A DNA stretch of 33,107 bases from an uncultured Clostridium sp. (GTDB lineage: Bacteria; Bacillota; Clostridia; TANB77; CAG-508), in assembly GCA_900553985.1 (NCBI GenBank), contig USFW01000018.1, positions 1 through 33,107 on the forward strand. The letters run 5' to 3'. Each line of letters begins with the position of its first letter. Position 1 is the first letter of the stretch. Of the stretch, positions 7,083-14,604 are shown one piece after another. The notes below the pieces were generated by a model. The model made no database searches, was not told the origin of the DNA, and saw nothing but the letters and a program-made list of their open reading frames with translations. A program made the position numbers and the translations under genes.

Positions 7083-8018
7083 CTATAACTCTAAAATACT
7101 CTGTGGATTTACAACCCTCTCATATATTCTTATTTCAAAATGTAAATGTGGTCCTGTTGAATTTCCTGTTGAACCAACTTCTCCTATCTCTTGTCCTTGA
7201 AAAACTTTATCTCCTTGCTTCACATATAGTGCATTACAATGTGCATATATAATACTAACTTCACCTATTTGTATTTTTAAATGTTTTCCATAATCTCCTT
7301 CATCAGATGCTAAAACTACTTCTCCATCTGTTGCTGATTTTATTTTCACTCCCATATTTGCAGCAATATCTGTTCCTGTATGATTTTTAGGAACTCTTCC
7401 TGTCGCTTCCTCTCTTCTTCCAAAGGCTGAGGTTATTTTTCCTTCTATTGGTTTTATAAATGTCGTCGTATTTTTCACATTTTGTATGTCTTGCTCTTCT
7501 TGTGATAAAGTTTGTACTTGTTGTTCCGTATTTTCTTTTCTTTTCTCTTCTTCATTAAGTTCCTGTGAAGCTTTTTCTTGAATTTCTTCTTGATTTTCAT
7601 TTTTATTTATTTCTATATTTGTTTTAACCTCTGCCCCTCCAATTCCTTCTTGATTTTGGTTATTATTTTCTTGTTTATTCTTATTTACAAACGTTATAGC
7701 ATTATTCTTAACATTTTCAAATATTTCCCTAAAGTTCATATCATATGATAAAATTTCATTTGCTTTTGTTAGAAATTCTTTAGAAAAGATATATTCATTA
7801 TTTTGTATTGTATAGAATATAAAATATATTACTAAACAAGTTATTAATTGGATAATTATTTTTTTTAATAATTTTATGTCTTTTTTTCTTTCTATATCTT
7901 TTGATTCTATACTATTATTTTTTTCATGTTGTTCTGTTATATTTTCTCTTTTCTTTCTTCTTTCATAAATTTCTTCAGCTCGTCTAATTCTTTCTTCTAC
8001 AGTCATCACTCTATCCAT
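7083..8018 (-). CDS. spoIVFA: SpoIVFA-type membrane protein with LytM/M23 domain
   Basis: 311 residues. The N-terminus (1-50) is charged and helical (VEERIRRAEEIYERRKKR). A single membrane helix lies at about 52-71, followed by a low-complexity Glu/Asn/Gln linker (about 112-180) and a C-terminal M23 domain (about 190-308). M23 metal ligands are all present: His213 and Asp217 in 'HTGTD', His260 in 'IYAH', and His291-x-His293 in 'GPHLHFE'. In Bacillus, SpoIVFA holds and stabilises SpoIVFB in the forespore membrane. Here the intact ligands leave open a real peptidoglycan hydrolase role. The next gene, 12 nt on, is spoIVFB. GAGGTG lies 5 nt before the ATG and is part of a hairpin (8020-8074). A general M23 peptidase is the alternative name. 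Confidence 0.82.
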   Translation of the reverse strand: MDRVMTVEERIRRAEEIYERRKKRENITEQHEKNNSIESKDIERKKDIKLLKKIIIQLITCLVIYFIFYTIQNNEYIFSKEFLTKANEILSYDMNFREIFENVKNNAITFVNKNKQENNNQNQEGIGGAEVKTNIEINKNENQEEIQEKASQELNEEEKRKENTEQQVQTLSQEEQDIQNVKNTTTFIKPIEGKITSAFGRREEATGRVPKNHTGTDIAANMGVKIKSATDGEVVLASDEGDYGKHLKIQIGEVSIIYAHCNALYVKQGDKVFQGQEIGEVGSTGNSTGPHLHFEIRIYERVVNPQSILEL

Positions 8019-8019
8019 A

Positions 8020-8074
8020 AAAACACCTCTTCCTTAGTTTTTCTCTTAAACTATATGTTAGGAAAAGGTGTTTT
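8020..8074 (-). promoter_or_regulatory. Hairpin that sequesters the spoIVFA ribosome binding site
   Basis: On the minus-strand RNA the arm at 8060-8074 (AAAACACCUUUUCCU) pairs over 15 positions, including one G-U, with AGGAAGAGGUGUUUU (8020-8034). The second arm contains the whole Shine-Dalgarno of spoIVFA and ends in U's next to AUG. It can act as a terminator for the upstream 111-residue gene and as a translational lock on read-through RNA. Confidence 0.65.
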
Positions 8075-8079
8075 ATTAC
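8050..8079 (-). promoter_or_regulatory. SigE-like promoter for spoIVFA-spoIVFB
   Basis: On the minus strand, GTAATAAA (8072-8079), a 14-nt spacer, then CATATAGT (8050-8057) resembles the mother-cell SigE consensus (GTCATATT, about 14 nt, CATACAAT). In Bacillus the spoIVF operon is SigE-dependent. A start about 7 nt downstream would fall inside the hairpin loop, so the transcript would lack the 5' arm. Confidence 0.4.
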
Positions 8080-8414
8080 TATTTAATTACCAACATAAAA
8101 AACTGCAAGAATATAACTATGCTTGATATATATGCATAATTTTTTAATCTTTTATATTTTCTTTTTGTTTTTACATTTAATATCATTTTATTATCATTAA
8201 TTTTTTCTAAATAATCTGTAACCAACAATTCAGCTTCTTTTATCACATAGTTATCTTTACCTGTAAATTCTGTATTGCTTTCTTGTGTACTCTTTTCTAT
8301 TTTTTGTAATTTTTTAGCTTTCTTTCTCGATTTTAATACAACATATACTTCTTCCACTATGTTAGATGGTAAATTTTTTAGCACTACCATATTTTTATTG
8401 TTATTCATTTCCAT
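8079..8414 (-). CDS. Small hypothetical protein with C-terminal membrane helix
   Basis: 111 residues, not recognised. The N-terminal 80 residues are polar and charged, with a predicted helical part 'IVEEVYVVLKSRKKAKKLQK' (about 19-38). A basic segment (KTKRKYKRLKNY) then leads into one hydrophobic helix at about 92-110 (YISSIVIFLQFFMLVI), giving a tail-anchored arrangement with the N-terminus presumably cytosolic. GGAGGAG stands upstream of the ATG. It lies between spo0A and spoIVFA, all on the same strand, so a sporulation role is possible but only from context. The spo0A terminator at 8605-8643 makes an independent promoter likely. Confidence 0.7.
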   Translation of the reverse strand: MEMNNNKNMVVLKNLPSNIVEEVYVVLKSRKKAKKLQKIEKSTQESNTEFTGKDNYVIKEAELLVTDYLEKINDNKMILNVKTKRKYKRLKNYAYISSIVIFLQFFMLVIK

Positions 8415-8604
8415 ATTTTCTCCTCCTATGTATTTTTTATAGTATGTACTTTTTTGGAAAATTTATACAACTATAACGGTTTTTTTACTAAAAAATTTAT
8501 AAACATTGAATAAATCTTGCTAATACCTCTTTAATATTACTTTGCTTATTTCATGTAGTGAAACTATATATTCACAAACTAAAGTCTTTTTATAATAAAT
8601 AATA

Positions 8605-8643
8605 AGCAGTAAAATAAGTAAATCTTTCACTCATTTTACTGCT
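8605..8643 (-). terminator. Intrinsic terminator of spo0A
   Basis: AGCAGTAAAAT (8605-8615) pairs with ATTTTACTGCT (8633-8643). The stem extends inward to 15 pairs with one G-U on the minus-strand RNA and a 9-nt loop, followed by a U-rich run (UUAUUAUUUAUUAU). It starts 10 nt after the spo0A stop. Confidence 0.75.
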
Positions 8644-8653
8644 ATTAAAACTT

Positions 8654-9472
8654 TTATGCACTCTTTAACTCTAAGCGTAATTTATCAGCAATCATCGCTA
8701 TAAACTCACTATTTGTTGGCTTTCCTTTACTTGCCGAAATTGTATATCCAAATATATTTTCCACTGCTTCTTGTTGACCTCTTCCCCATGCTACTTCTAT
8801 GGCATGGCGAATTGCTCTTTCTACTCTTGATGGTGTTGTATTGAATTTTCCTGCTATTTGTGGATATAAGCTTTTTGTAATTTGATTTATTACATCTATA
8901 TCATTTACCACCATCATTATAGCTTCTCTTAGGTATTGATATCCTTTTATATGTGCAGGTACTCCTACTTCATGAATTACATTGGTAACAAGTGCTTCTA
9001 AGTTTTCTTGAGTTTTAGCTCCTTCTTCTGGTAATTCTATATATTGAGATTTTATTTCTTTTGTTATAAAGTTGCTATTTGTTTGAACTGGTTTATAAAA
9101 TCTAAGTTCTTTCATTCTTTTTATTAGTAGTTCTATATCAAATGGTTTTACAATATAATATTGTGCACCTAATTCTACTGCTTTCTTTGTAATTTTGTCT
9201 TGTCCTACTGCTGATAACATTATACATATTGGTTTTTTGGCACATTTCACTTTACTTATACTTTCTAATACACCTAGTCCGTCTAAATGTGGCATTATAA
9301 CATCTAGTAAAACTATATCTGGAGATTCATTTAAGATAATATCTACTGCCTCTGTCCCGTCTTTTACTCTCGCTATAACTTCCATTTCTTCTTGTGCATT
9401 AATATATGATGCTAATGTTTTACTAAATTCTTCGTTATCATCAGCAATTAAAACTGTAACTTTTTCTTTCAT
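8654..9472 (-). CDS. spo0A: Spo0A, master response regulator of sporulation
   Basis: A phosphorylation-activated transcription factor that binds 0A boxes and commits the cell to sporulation. Receiver domain at about 1-120: acidic pocket Asp11-Asp12 (by family, 'IADDNEEF'), phospho-acceptor Asp57 in 'IVLLDVIMPHLDG', and Lys in 'YIVKPFD'. Linker at about 125-150. C-terminal Spo0A DNA-binding domain at about 155-272, with 'EVGVPAHIKGYQYLREAI' and the recognition part 'TPSRVERAIRHAIEVAW'. Length 272 is standard. GGGAGGGG lies upstream of the ATG. It has its own SigA-type promoter (9514-9542) and terminator (8605-8643), so it is monocistronic. The usual partner spoIVB is not adjacent. Presence of an intact gene argues for an endospore former. 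Confidence 0.98.
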   Translation of the reverse strand: MKEKVTVLIADDNEEFSKTLASYINAQEEMEVIARVKDGTEAVDIILNESPDIVLLDVIMPHLDGLGVLESISKVKCAKKPICIMLSAVGQDKITKKAVELGAQYYIVKPFDIELLIKRMKELRFYKPVQTNSNFITKEIKSQYIELPEEGAKTQENLEALVTNVIHEVGVPAHIKGYQYLREAIMMVVNDIDVINQITKSLYPQIAGKFNTTPSRVERAIRHAIEVAWGRGQQEAVENIFGYTISASKGKPTNSEFIAMIADKLRLELKSA

Positions 9473-9513
9473 GTTACCCCTCCCAAATTCTTCTGTAATC
9501 TTTTTACATTCAG

Positions 9514-9542
9514 ATTATAGTATGGATTGGTATAAAAAGCAA
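9514..9542 (-). promoter_or_regulatory. SigA-type promoter of spo0A
   Basis: On the minus strand, TTGCTT (9537-9542), a 17-nt spacer, then TATAAT (9514-9519), placed about 42 nt before the spo0A ATG. No obvious 0A box or SigH element was seen in the same stretch. Confidence 0.65.
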
Positions 9543-9587
9543 CATTTAGTTACTATATTTTTCCATTCTTTTATAAAACCACTAAAT

Positions 9588-10220
9588 TCATATACTTTTA
9601 TCTATTATTTTTTTAGATAAAATTTCTAAGTTTGATATATTTAATTCTTTATTTTCATAATCTTTTATAAATTTTTCTTTTTTCTCTAATTCCATTTGTA
9701 TTTTACATTCAATTTTTTCCAAGTATTCTGCTGATATTATACTAATATTATTATTTTTACAATAATATTTAAATTTTTCAAAATTATTATAGTCTACAAT
9801 TAGTTTCATTTCTATTCCTGATGCTTTCATTATTAATGTACTTTCTTCTATTGCTTTTTTTAAAGCTTCAGAATATGCACGAACTAAACCTCCTGTTCCT
9901 AATAGAATTCCACCAAAATATCTAGTTACTACAATTAAAACATTTGATAAATTATTCTTTTGCAAAATATTTAACATAGGTCCTCCAGCAGTTCCAGATG
10001 GCTCACCATCATCACTTGCTTTTTCTTCTACTTTTCCTTCTTCTAATACTCTATAGGCTACACAGTTATGTCTTGCATCATAGTATTTTTTCTTGATTTC
10101 TTGTATTTTTTCCTCTGCCTCTTCTTTACTTTCTACTTTAATTAAATTTGCAATAAATTTTGACTTTTTCTCTACAATTTCTGCTTCTATATTATTTTTT
10201 ATTGTATAAAACTGTTCCAT
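9588..10220 (-). CDS. YigZ/YvyE (IMPACT-family) protein
   Basis: A UPF0029/IMPACT-family protein of about 210 residues, the usual length of YigZ/YvyE. Typical motifs: 'KKSKFIANL' near the start, 'ARHNCVAYR', 'SDDGEPSGTAGGPML' and 'VTRYFGGILLGTGGLVRAYSEA'. The C-terminal part matches the second ferredoxin-like domain (DUF1949 region). Structures of the family suggest nucleic-acid or ribosome-related function, but the role in bacteria is not settled. The start is placed at the ATG at 10220, not the adjoining TTG, because AAAGGTAA is then spaced about 6 nt away. It lies 17 nt after the HI0933-type flavoprotein gene and is likely cotranscribed with it. Confidence 0.9.
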   Translation of the reverse strand: MEQFYTIKNNIEAEIVEKKSKFIANLIKVESKEEAEEKIQEIKKKYYDARHNCVAYRVLEEGKVEEKASDDGEPSGTAGGPMLNILQKNNLSNVLIVVTRYFGGILLGTGGLVRAYSEALKKAIEESTLIMKASGIEMKLIVDYNNFEKFKYYCKNNNISIISAEYLEKIECKIQMELEKKEKFIKDYENKELNISNLEILSKKIIDKSI

Positions 10221-10237
10221 CAATTACCTTTCTTTAC

Positions 10238-11488
10238 TTATTCGTTACTTCCTGCAACATATCCTGTCGAATATGCTACTTGTAAATTAAATCCTCCCGT
10301 ATAGCTGTCTACATCTATTATTTCTCCTGCAAAAAATAGTCCTTTAATCTTTTTTGATTCCATAGTTTTTGGATTTATTTCTTTTATAGAAATGCCTCCA
10401 CTTGTTATTATTGCTTCATCTATACTTCTAAATTCTTTTACATCTACTTCGAAATCCTTAAGTTGTTTTAATAAATTCGCTCTTTCCTTTTTTGTTATTT
10501 CATTTACTTTCTTATTTGGATTTATTTCACTTTTTTCTATTATTACAGGTATTAATTTTTGTGGCAATAACTTATCTAAAGCATTTTTAAATTGCTTGTT
10601 TTTAAATTCATTAAAATCTCTTAATATTCTTTCATCTAATTTTTCTTCTCTTAAAGCTGGTTTAAAGTCTATTTTTAATATTATTTTCTTTTCTTTCATT
10701 AATTGTTCTATATTTTTATATCTAACTAAATGTGCTGAACTACTTAATATTATTGGTCCTGATACTCCAAAATGGGTAAATATCATTTCACCAAAATCTT
10801 CATAGATTTCTTTATTTTTTTGCTTATCTATTAATTTTATTGATACATTTTTTAAGCTTAATCCTTGTAACTTTGTACATAAATTTTTATCATAAATTTC
10901 TAATGGCACCAATGATGGTTTTATAGATGTAATTTTATGTCCTAATTCTTCTACCATTTTATATCCATCACCTGTTGAGCCTGTTAATGGATAACTTTTC
11001 CCACCTGTTGCTAGTATTACTTTATCTGCTATTATTTCTCTTTTACTTGTTTTTACTGCTTTTATTTCTTTATTTTCATTTATTATTAATTCTTTTGCTT
11101 CTTCATCAAAGTTTATTTTTATATCTAGTTCTTTAATTTTTGATTCAAAGCATTTTAAAACATCTAAAGATTTATCTGTTATTGGAAATATTCTATTTCC
11201 TCTTTCTTCTTTAACTCGTAATCCTTGCTTTTCTAAGAATTTTATGATGTCCTGATTTGTATATTTTTGAAATGCACTATATAAAAACATTCCATTTCCT
11301 GGTGTATTTTTTATAAATTCACTCATATCTAAAGAAGATGTTATATTACATCTTCCTTTACCTGTTATTAATAATTTTTTTCCTAGTTGTTTATTTTTTT
11401 CTATTATTGTTACTTCATTTCCATTTTCTCTAGAAGTTATTGCTGCCATCATTCCAGCAGGTCCTCCTCCTATTACAACTACTTTCAT
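10238..11488 (-). CDS. HI0933/YhiN-family FAD-dependent oxidoreductase
   Basis: 416 residues. The N-terminal Rossmann motif is 'VIGGGPAGMMAA' (about 4-15), followed by 'EKNKQLGKKLLITGKGRCNIT', which is diagnostic of the HI0933/BaiN-like flavoprotein family. Further motifs are 'ATGGKSYPLTGSTGDGY', 'TSGGISIKEINPKTMESK', and the C-terminal FAD-closing segment 'GLFFAGEIIDVDSYTGGFNLQVAYSTGYVAG'. The family binds FAD. Substrate is generally unknown, although a member (BaiN) has been linked to bile acid dehydroxylation; nothing here supports that specific role. GAAAGGAAT is upstream. It sits between the PLP enzyme gene (34 nt) and the YigZ gene (17 nt), likely one operon. Confidence 0.88.
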   Translation of the reverse strand: MKVVVIGGGPAGMMAAITSRENGNEVTIIEKNKQLGKKLLITGKGRCNITSSLDMSEFIKNTPGNGMFLYSAFQKYTNQDIIKFLEKQGLRVKEERGNRIFPITDKSLDVLKCFESKIKELDIKINFDEEAKELIINENKEIKAVKTSKREIIADKVILATGGKSYPLTGSTGDGYKMVEELGHKITSIKPSLVPLEIYDKNLCTKLQGLSLKNVSIKLIDKQKNKEIYEDFGEMIFTHFGVSGPIILSSSAHLVRYKNIEQLMKEKKIILKIDFKPALREEKLDERILRDFNEFKNKQFKNALDKLLPQKLIPVIIEKSEINPNKKVNEITKKERANLLKQLKDFEVDVKEFRSIDEAIITSGGISIKEINPKTMESKKIKGLFFAGEIIDVDSYTGGFNLQVAYSTGYVAGSNE

Positions 11489-11521
11489 TTTGCTTAATTC
11501 CTTTCTTAGAAGTCAATTTTA

Positions 11522-12757
11522 TTATTCTTTTAATCCTTCTTCAATTCCTTTTATCACTCCATACTTTCCATATTCATAAGTAAGTCCACCTTGCATATAT
11601 GCTATATATGGCTCTCTTATTGGTCCATCACAACTCAATTCTATTGTTGAGCCTTCAGTAAATGTACCTGCTGCCATAATTACTTCATCTTCATATCCTC
11701 CCATTGGACTTGGTTCTGGTATTACATTTGAGTCTATTGGTGAACCTTTTTGGATTCCTTGGCAAAATTTCACTAATTTTTCTTTTGAACCTAATTCAAT
11801 TGTTTGTACTATATCTGCTCTTTTTTCATCATATCTAGGTTCTACTTTAAATCCTAATTCTTCTAAAATGCAACTTGCAAATATTGCTGTTTTTACACTA
11901 CTTTTTACTACTTCTGGTGCAAAAAATAGACCTTTTAAAAGTGCAGTATTTTGATTTAGTGATGGACCTATTTCTTTACCTATTCCTGGTGCTGTTAATC
12001 TTTCTGCACATAATTCTATTAGTTCTTTTTTTCCTACTATATATGCTCCACTTGTTGCTATTCCTCCACCTAAATTTTTCATAAGTGAACCTACTGCAAT
12101 ATCTGCTCCTATTTCTATTGGTTCTCTATCTTGCACGAATTCTCCGTAACAATTATCTACCATTATTGTTACTTCTTTGTTTACTTCTCTAATTGCTTTT
12201 ATTGCTTTTTCTATTTTTTCTATTGTTAGGCTCTTTCTAGTAGAATACCCTTTAGATCTTTGAATTTCTATAAGTTTTATATCTTTTTTTGCTAATCTTT
12301 CTTGTATTTTTTCTATATCAAAGTCATTGTCTATTAATTCTATTTGTTCATATTCAATTCCATATGCTTTTAATGAGCTTTTGCTATATTCTTCTCCCAC
12401 TCCTATAACAGTTTGCAAAGTATCATATGGTGCTCCTGTTATACTTAAGCATTTATCTCCTGGTCTTAATAAAGCTGATAAAGTAATTGCTAATGCATGA
12501 GTTCCTGAAATAAATTGTGCCCTTACTAAACTATCTTCTGCTTTGAATATTTTAGCATAAATTTCTTCTATTTTATTTCTTCCTGCTTCATCTATTCCAT
12601 AACCAGTTGATGAAATTAAATGCATTTCTTGTAAATTACATTCTTGAAATGCTTCTATTACTTTAATACTATTTTTTCTACAAATTTCTTCTATTATTTT
12701 AAATTGTGGTTGAATCTTTTCTTCAACTTTTTCTATTAATTCTGATGTTATTTTCAT
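11522..12757 (-). CDS. PLP-dependent methionine gamma-lyase-family protein (aluminium-resistance type, YnbB-like)
   Basis: 411 residues, fold type I PLP enzyme of the Firmicute family annotated as methionine gamma-lyase family or 'aluminum resistance protein'. Seen: 'HLISSTGYGIDEAGRNKIEEIYAKIF', 'SGTHALAITLSALLRPGD', 'DNCYGEFVQDREP' with the Asp expected to contact the pyridine nitrogen, and 'GSLMKNLGGGIATSGAY' with the likely Schiff-base Lys near residue 227. The C-terminus carries 'IPEPSPMGGYEDEVIMAAGTF' and 'IREPYIAYMQGGLTYEYGK', both typical of this family. The precise reaction is not established for most members. AGAGGAAT precedes the ATG. It probably heads the operon with the flavoprotein and YigZ genes. 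Confidence 0.88.
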   Translation of the reverse strand: MKITSELIEKVEEKIQPQFKIIEEICRKNSIKVIEAFQECNLQEMHLISSTGYGIDEAGRNKIEEIYAKIFKAEDSLVRAQFISGTHALAITLSALLRPGDKCLSITGAPYDTLQTVIGVGEEYSKSSLKAYGIEYEQIELIDNDFDIEKIQERLAKKDIKLIEIQRSKGYSTRKSLTIEKIEKAIKAIREVNKEVTIMVDNCYGEFVQDREPIEIGADIAVGSLMKNLGGGIATSGAYIVGKKELIELCAERLTAPGIGKEIGPSLNQNTALLKGLFFAPEVVKSSVKTAIFASCILEELGFKVEPRYDEKRADIVQTIELGSKEKLVKFCQGIQKGSPIDSNVIPEPSPMGGYEDEVIMAAGTFTEGSTIELSCDGPIREPYIAYMQGGLTYEYGKYGVIKGIEEGLKE

Positions 12758-12840
12758 TTAATATTCCTCTTTTCTCACTTCATTAAAAGTGTAATGTCAT
12801 GTATATTTTACTATATATTTAATTTTATATCAAGCAAATA

Positions 12841-12868
12841 TTGAATTTTATGTTAATTATGGTATAAT
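12841..12868 (+). promoter_or_regulatory. Promoter of the plus-strand unknown gene
   Basis: TTGAAT (12841-12846), a 16-nt spacer, then TATAAT (12863-12868) preceded by TGG, an extended -10. It lies about 50 nt before the ATG at 12920. Confidence 0.6.
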
Positions 12869-12919
12869 ATTACTTGTAACATAAAAATTTATTTTTTGAA
12901 GAAAGGGTGTATTTAAAAA

Positions 12920-13771
12920 ATGCAAAAGGATAATTACAAAAAGAAATTCATTTTTGAACTGCGGTCAGAATTTGAGGAATTAAAAACAATTTTTCCTATA
13001 ATTAACAATATGATATTATCTGGCTGTACCTGTACTATTAAGGTAAAATCTAGTAATAACGAATTTATCTGTTCAGAAAACTCTTACTACTTAGAAATCT
13101 GTATTTTTAGATGTAAAAGTATATTTTCTTCTTTAACAATTAGAAGAAATTTATCTACAGTACCTGATGAATATCATGAAATTGACAACTTCTTAAAGGA
13201 GTATACCGAAGGCTATATCTTTTTTGATATCGATGATACTTATAAAAAAGTATTTATATATATCAGTAATTCTAAGCCCAAAAAAGAATTATTAGCTATA
13301 CCTTCATTAGCTCTACTTTCTAAAAATTTTGAATCTGCTTTATCAGAACGTCATAATTTATTAGATAGTAACAAACTAAATTTACTTTATAACTTAGACT
13401 TTTTCTTAAGAAAAGACTACTTTGAGCTACTTCACCTCTTTCCAATCTTTAATTTAATGATATATCAAGGTGCTACTCACTTTGTTCAACTTAAATCTAG
13501 ATATTTGGAAAATAAAAGTGTTGTTGATTTTAAATTAAAGCTTTTTTATCAGAATCAGGATAGACCTTCTATCTCTGTAACTGCAAAATTGAAAAATAGT
13601 TCAAATGAGCAACAAGTGTCTATATATAATTTTCTTACACTTGCATACTCAAAAAATATGATTTTCAATTTAAATTATTCAGAAAGACATGTTTCACTTC
13701 AAGTTTATTGTACTAGTGATTTTTTAGAAAAAGCAAATAAAACAATTGAAACAGTCTTTTTCCCTAATTAA
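12920..13771 (+). CDS. Unknown protein made of two copies of one domain
   Basis: 283 residues, not recognised. It is supported by an extended -10 promoter, an AAAGGGTG site 10 nt before the ATG, and a 19-bp terminator right after the stop. The two halves align to each other: 'FELRSEFEELKTIFPIINNM' (about 12-31) with 'FLRKDYFELLHLFPIFNLMI' (about 161-180), and 'FPIINNMILSG' with 'FPIFNLMIYQG' at an offset of about 149 residues. Later 'SLTIRRNLSTVPDEYHEIDNF' corresponds to 'SISVTAKLKNSSNEQQVSIYNF', and each copy ends in an alternating strand-like stretch. The pattern (helix, then strands) suggests an alpha+beta module in tandem. There is no signal peptide or membrane segment, so it is presumably cytosolic. 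No catalytic motif was found, and divergent neighbours give no functional hint. Confidence 0.85.
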   Translation: MQKDNYKKKFIFELRSEFEELKTIFPIINNMILSGCTCTIKVKSSNNEFICSENSYYLEICIFRCKSIFSSLTIRRNLSTVPDEYHEIDNFLKEYTEGYIFFDIDDTYKKVFIYISNSKPKKELLAIPSLALLSKNFESALSERHNLLDSNKLNLLYNLDFFLRKDYFELLHLFPIFNLMIYQGATHFVQLKSRYLENKSVVDFKLKLFYQNQDRPSISVTAKLKNSSNEQQVSIYNFLTLAYSKNMIFNLNYSERHVSLQVYCTSDFLEKANKTIETVFFPN

Positions 13772-13780
13772 AAAAATAGC

Positions 13781-13822
13781 TAGAAATTGATATTTCAATT
13801 TCTAGCTATTTTTAATTATTTA
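13781..13822. terminator. Bidirectional terminator between the unknown gene and rpsR
   Basis: A 19-bp perfect stem, AAAAATAGCTAGAAATTGA (13781-13799) against its complement (13804-13822), with a 4-nt loop and A/T runs on both sides. It works for the plus-strand gene ending at 13771 and the minus-strand gene ending at 13823. Confidence 0.9.
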
Positions 13823-14101
13823 TTATTTTTGTGCATATGGTAATAAAGCAATATGTCTAGCTCTTTTTACTGCTAATGTTATATCTCTTTGATGTTTAGC
13901 ACATGCTCCAGTTGTTCTTCTTGGTAAGATTTTACCTTTATCATTAATGAATTTTTTTAATTGTTCTGGATTTTTGTAATCTAATTCAAAGTTTTTATCA
14001 CTACATAATAAACAAACCTTTTTTCTTTGTTTTCTGAATCTTGGATTGTAATCCTCATCATAGTTTTTATTATTTCTTCTATTTTGTTTTTTATCTGCCA
14101 T
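13823..14101 (-). CDS. rpsR: Small ribosomal subunit protein bS18, zinc-binding (C+) form
   Basis: 92 residues. Binds 16S rRNA with bS6 in the platform of the 30S subunit. The core is typical: 'DYKNPEQLKKFINDKGKILPRRTTGACAKHQRDITLAVKRARHIALLPY'-like sequence, here read between about residues 45 and 90 in pieces. 'VCLLCSD' and 'GACAKHQ' give Cys-x2-Cys and Cys-x2-His, a zinc-ribbon set, so it is the C+ form that depends on zinc. The basic N-terminal extension (KKQNRRNNKNYDEDYNPRF) is longer than in E. coli. It is the last gene of rpsF-ssb-rpsR, 18 nt after ssb, with a GGGGGG-type purine site in the gap. Confidence 0.97.
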   Translation of the reverse strand: MADKKQNRRNNKNYDEDYNPRFRKQRKKVCLLCSDKNFELDYKNPEQLKKFINDKGKILPRRTTGACAKHQRDITLAVKRARHIALLPYAQK

Positions 14102-14119
14102 TTTATTTCCCCCCTCGGC

Positions 14120-14548
14120 TTAGAATGGTAGGTCATCACTAGAAGACATTTCAAAGTCTGCTCCCATACTTCCTGGTGCAGTATTTCCAAAAGTATTTTC
14201 AAAAGAGTTTCCTCCAAAATCTCCTTCTCTTTTGCTATCTGCAAAATATGCTTCTTCAGCAACTACTTCTGTTACATAGTGTTTTTGACCTTGGTCATCA
14301 TCCCATGTTCTTGTTTGAATTCTTCCAATAATTCCTACTTGTTGACCTTTCTTAAAGTACTTACTACAAAATTCTCCTAATTTACTCCAAGCAACAATAT
14401 TTATAAAATCTGCTTGTCTTTCTTCACCTTGTCTTACAAATCTTCTATTAACTGCTAAACTAAATGAAGATACTAGTGTATTATTAGTTTGTGTATATCT
14501 TGTTTCTGGATCTCTTGTTAATCTTCCCATTAAAATTACTTTATTCAT
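14120..14548 (-). CDS. ssb: Single-stranded DNA-binding protein
   Basis: 142 residues. The OB-fold spans about 1-105: 'MNKVILMGRLTRDPETRYTQ', 'FSLAVNRRF', 'ADFINIVAWSKLGEFCSKYFKKGQQVGIIGRIQTR' pattern, then 'YVTEVVAEEAYFAD'. A Gly/Asn/Phe-rich linker follows (FGGNSFENTFGNTAPGS), and the acidic tip 'SSSDDLPF' binds SSB-interacting proteins. It coats single-stranded DNA in replication, repair and recombination. AAAGGTG lies 5 nt before the ATG. It sits in the conserved rpsF-ssb-rpsR order. Confidence 0.98.
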   Translation of the reverse strand: MNKVILMGRLTRDPETRYTQTNNTLVSSFSLAVNRRFVRQGEERQADFINIVAWSKLGEFCSKYFKKGQQVGIIGRIQTRTWDDDQGQKHYVTEVVAEEAYFADSKREGDFGGNSFENTFGNTAPGSMGADFEMSSSDDLPF

Positions 14549-14569
14549 CTGTTATCACCTTTCTTTACT

Positions 14570-14596
14570 TTAAATAAAGGCCCCTTCTTTATTTAA
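14570..14596 (-). promoter_or_regulatory. Hairpin between rpsF and ssb
   Basis: TTAAATAAAG (14570-14579) pairs with CTTTATTTAA (14587-14596), with a 7-nt G/C-rich loop. It lies 8 nt after the rpsF stop. It may adjust the ratio of the two messages (attenuation or mRNA end protection). It has no clear U tract. Confidence 0.4.
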
Positions 14597-14604
14597 TTGA
14601 TTTT

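Noticed and set aside
13981..14262. Minus-strand frame across the ssb/rpsR junction
   Set aside because: It overlaps two certain genes in another frame and has no family resemblance.
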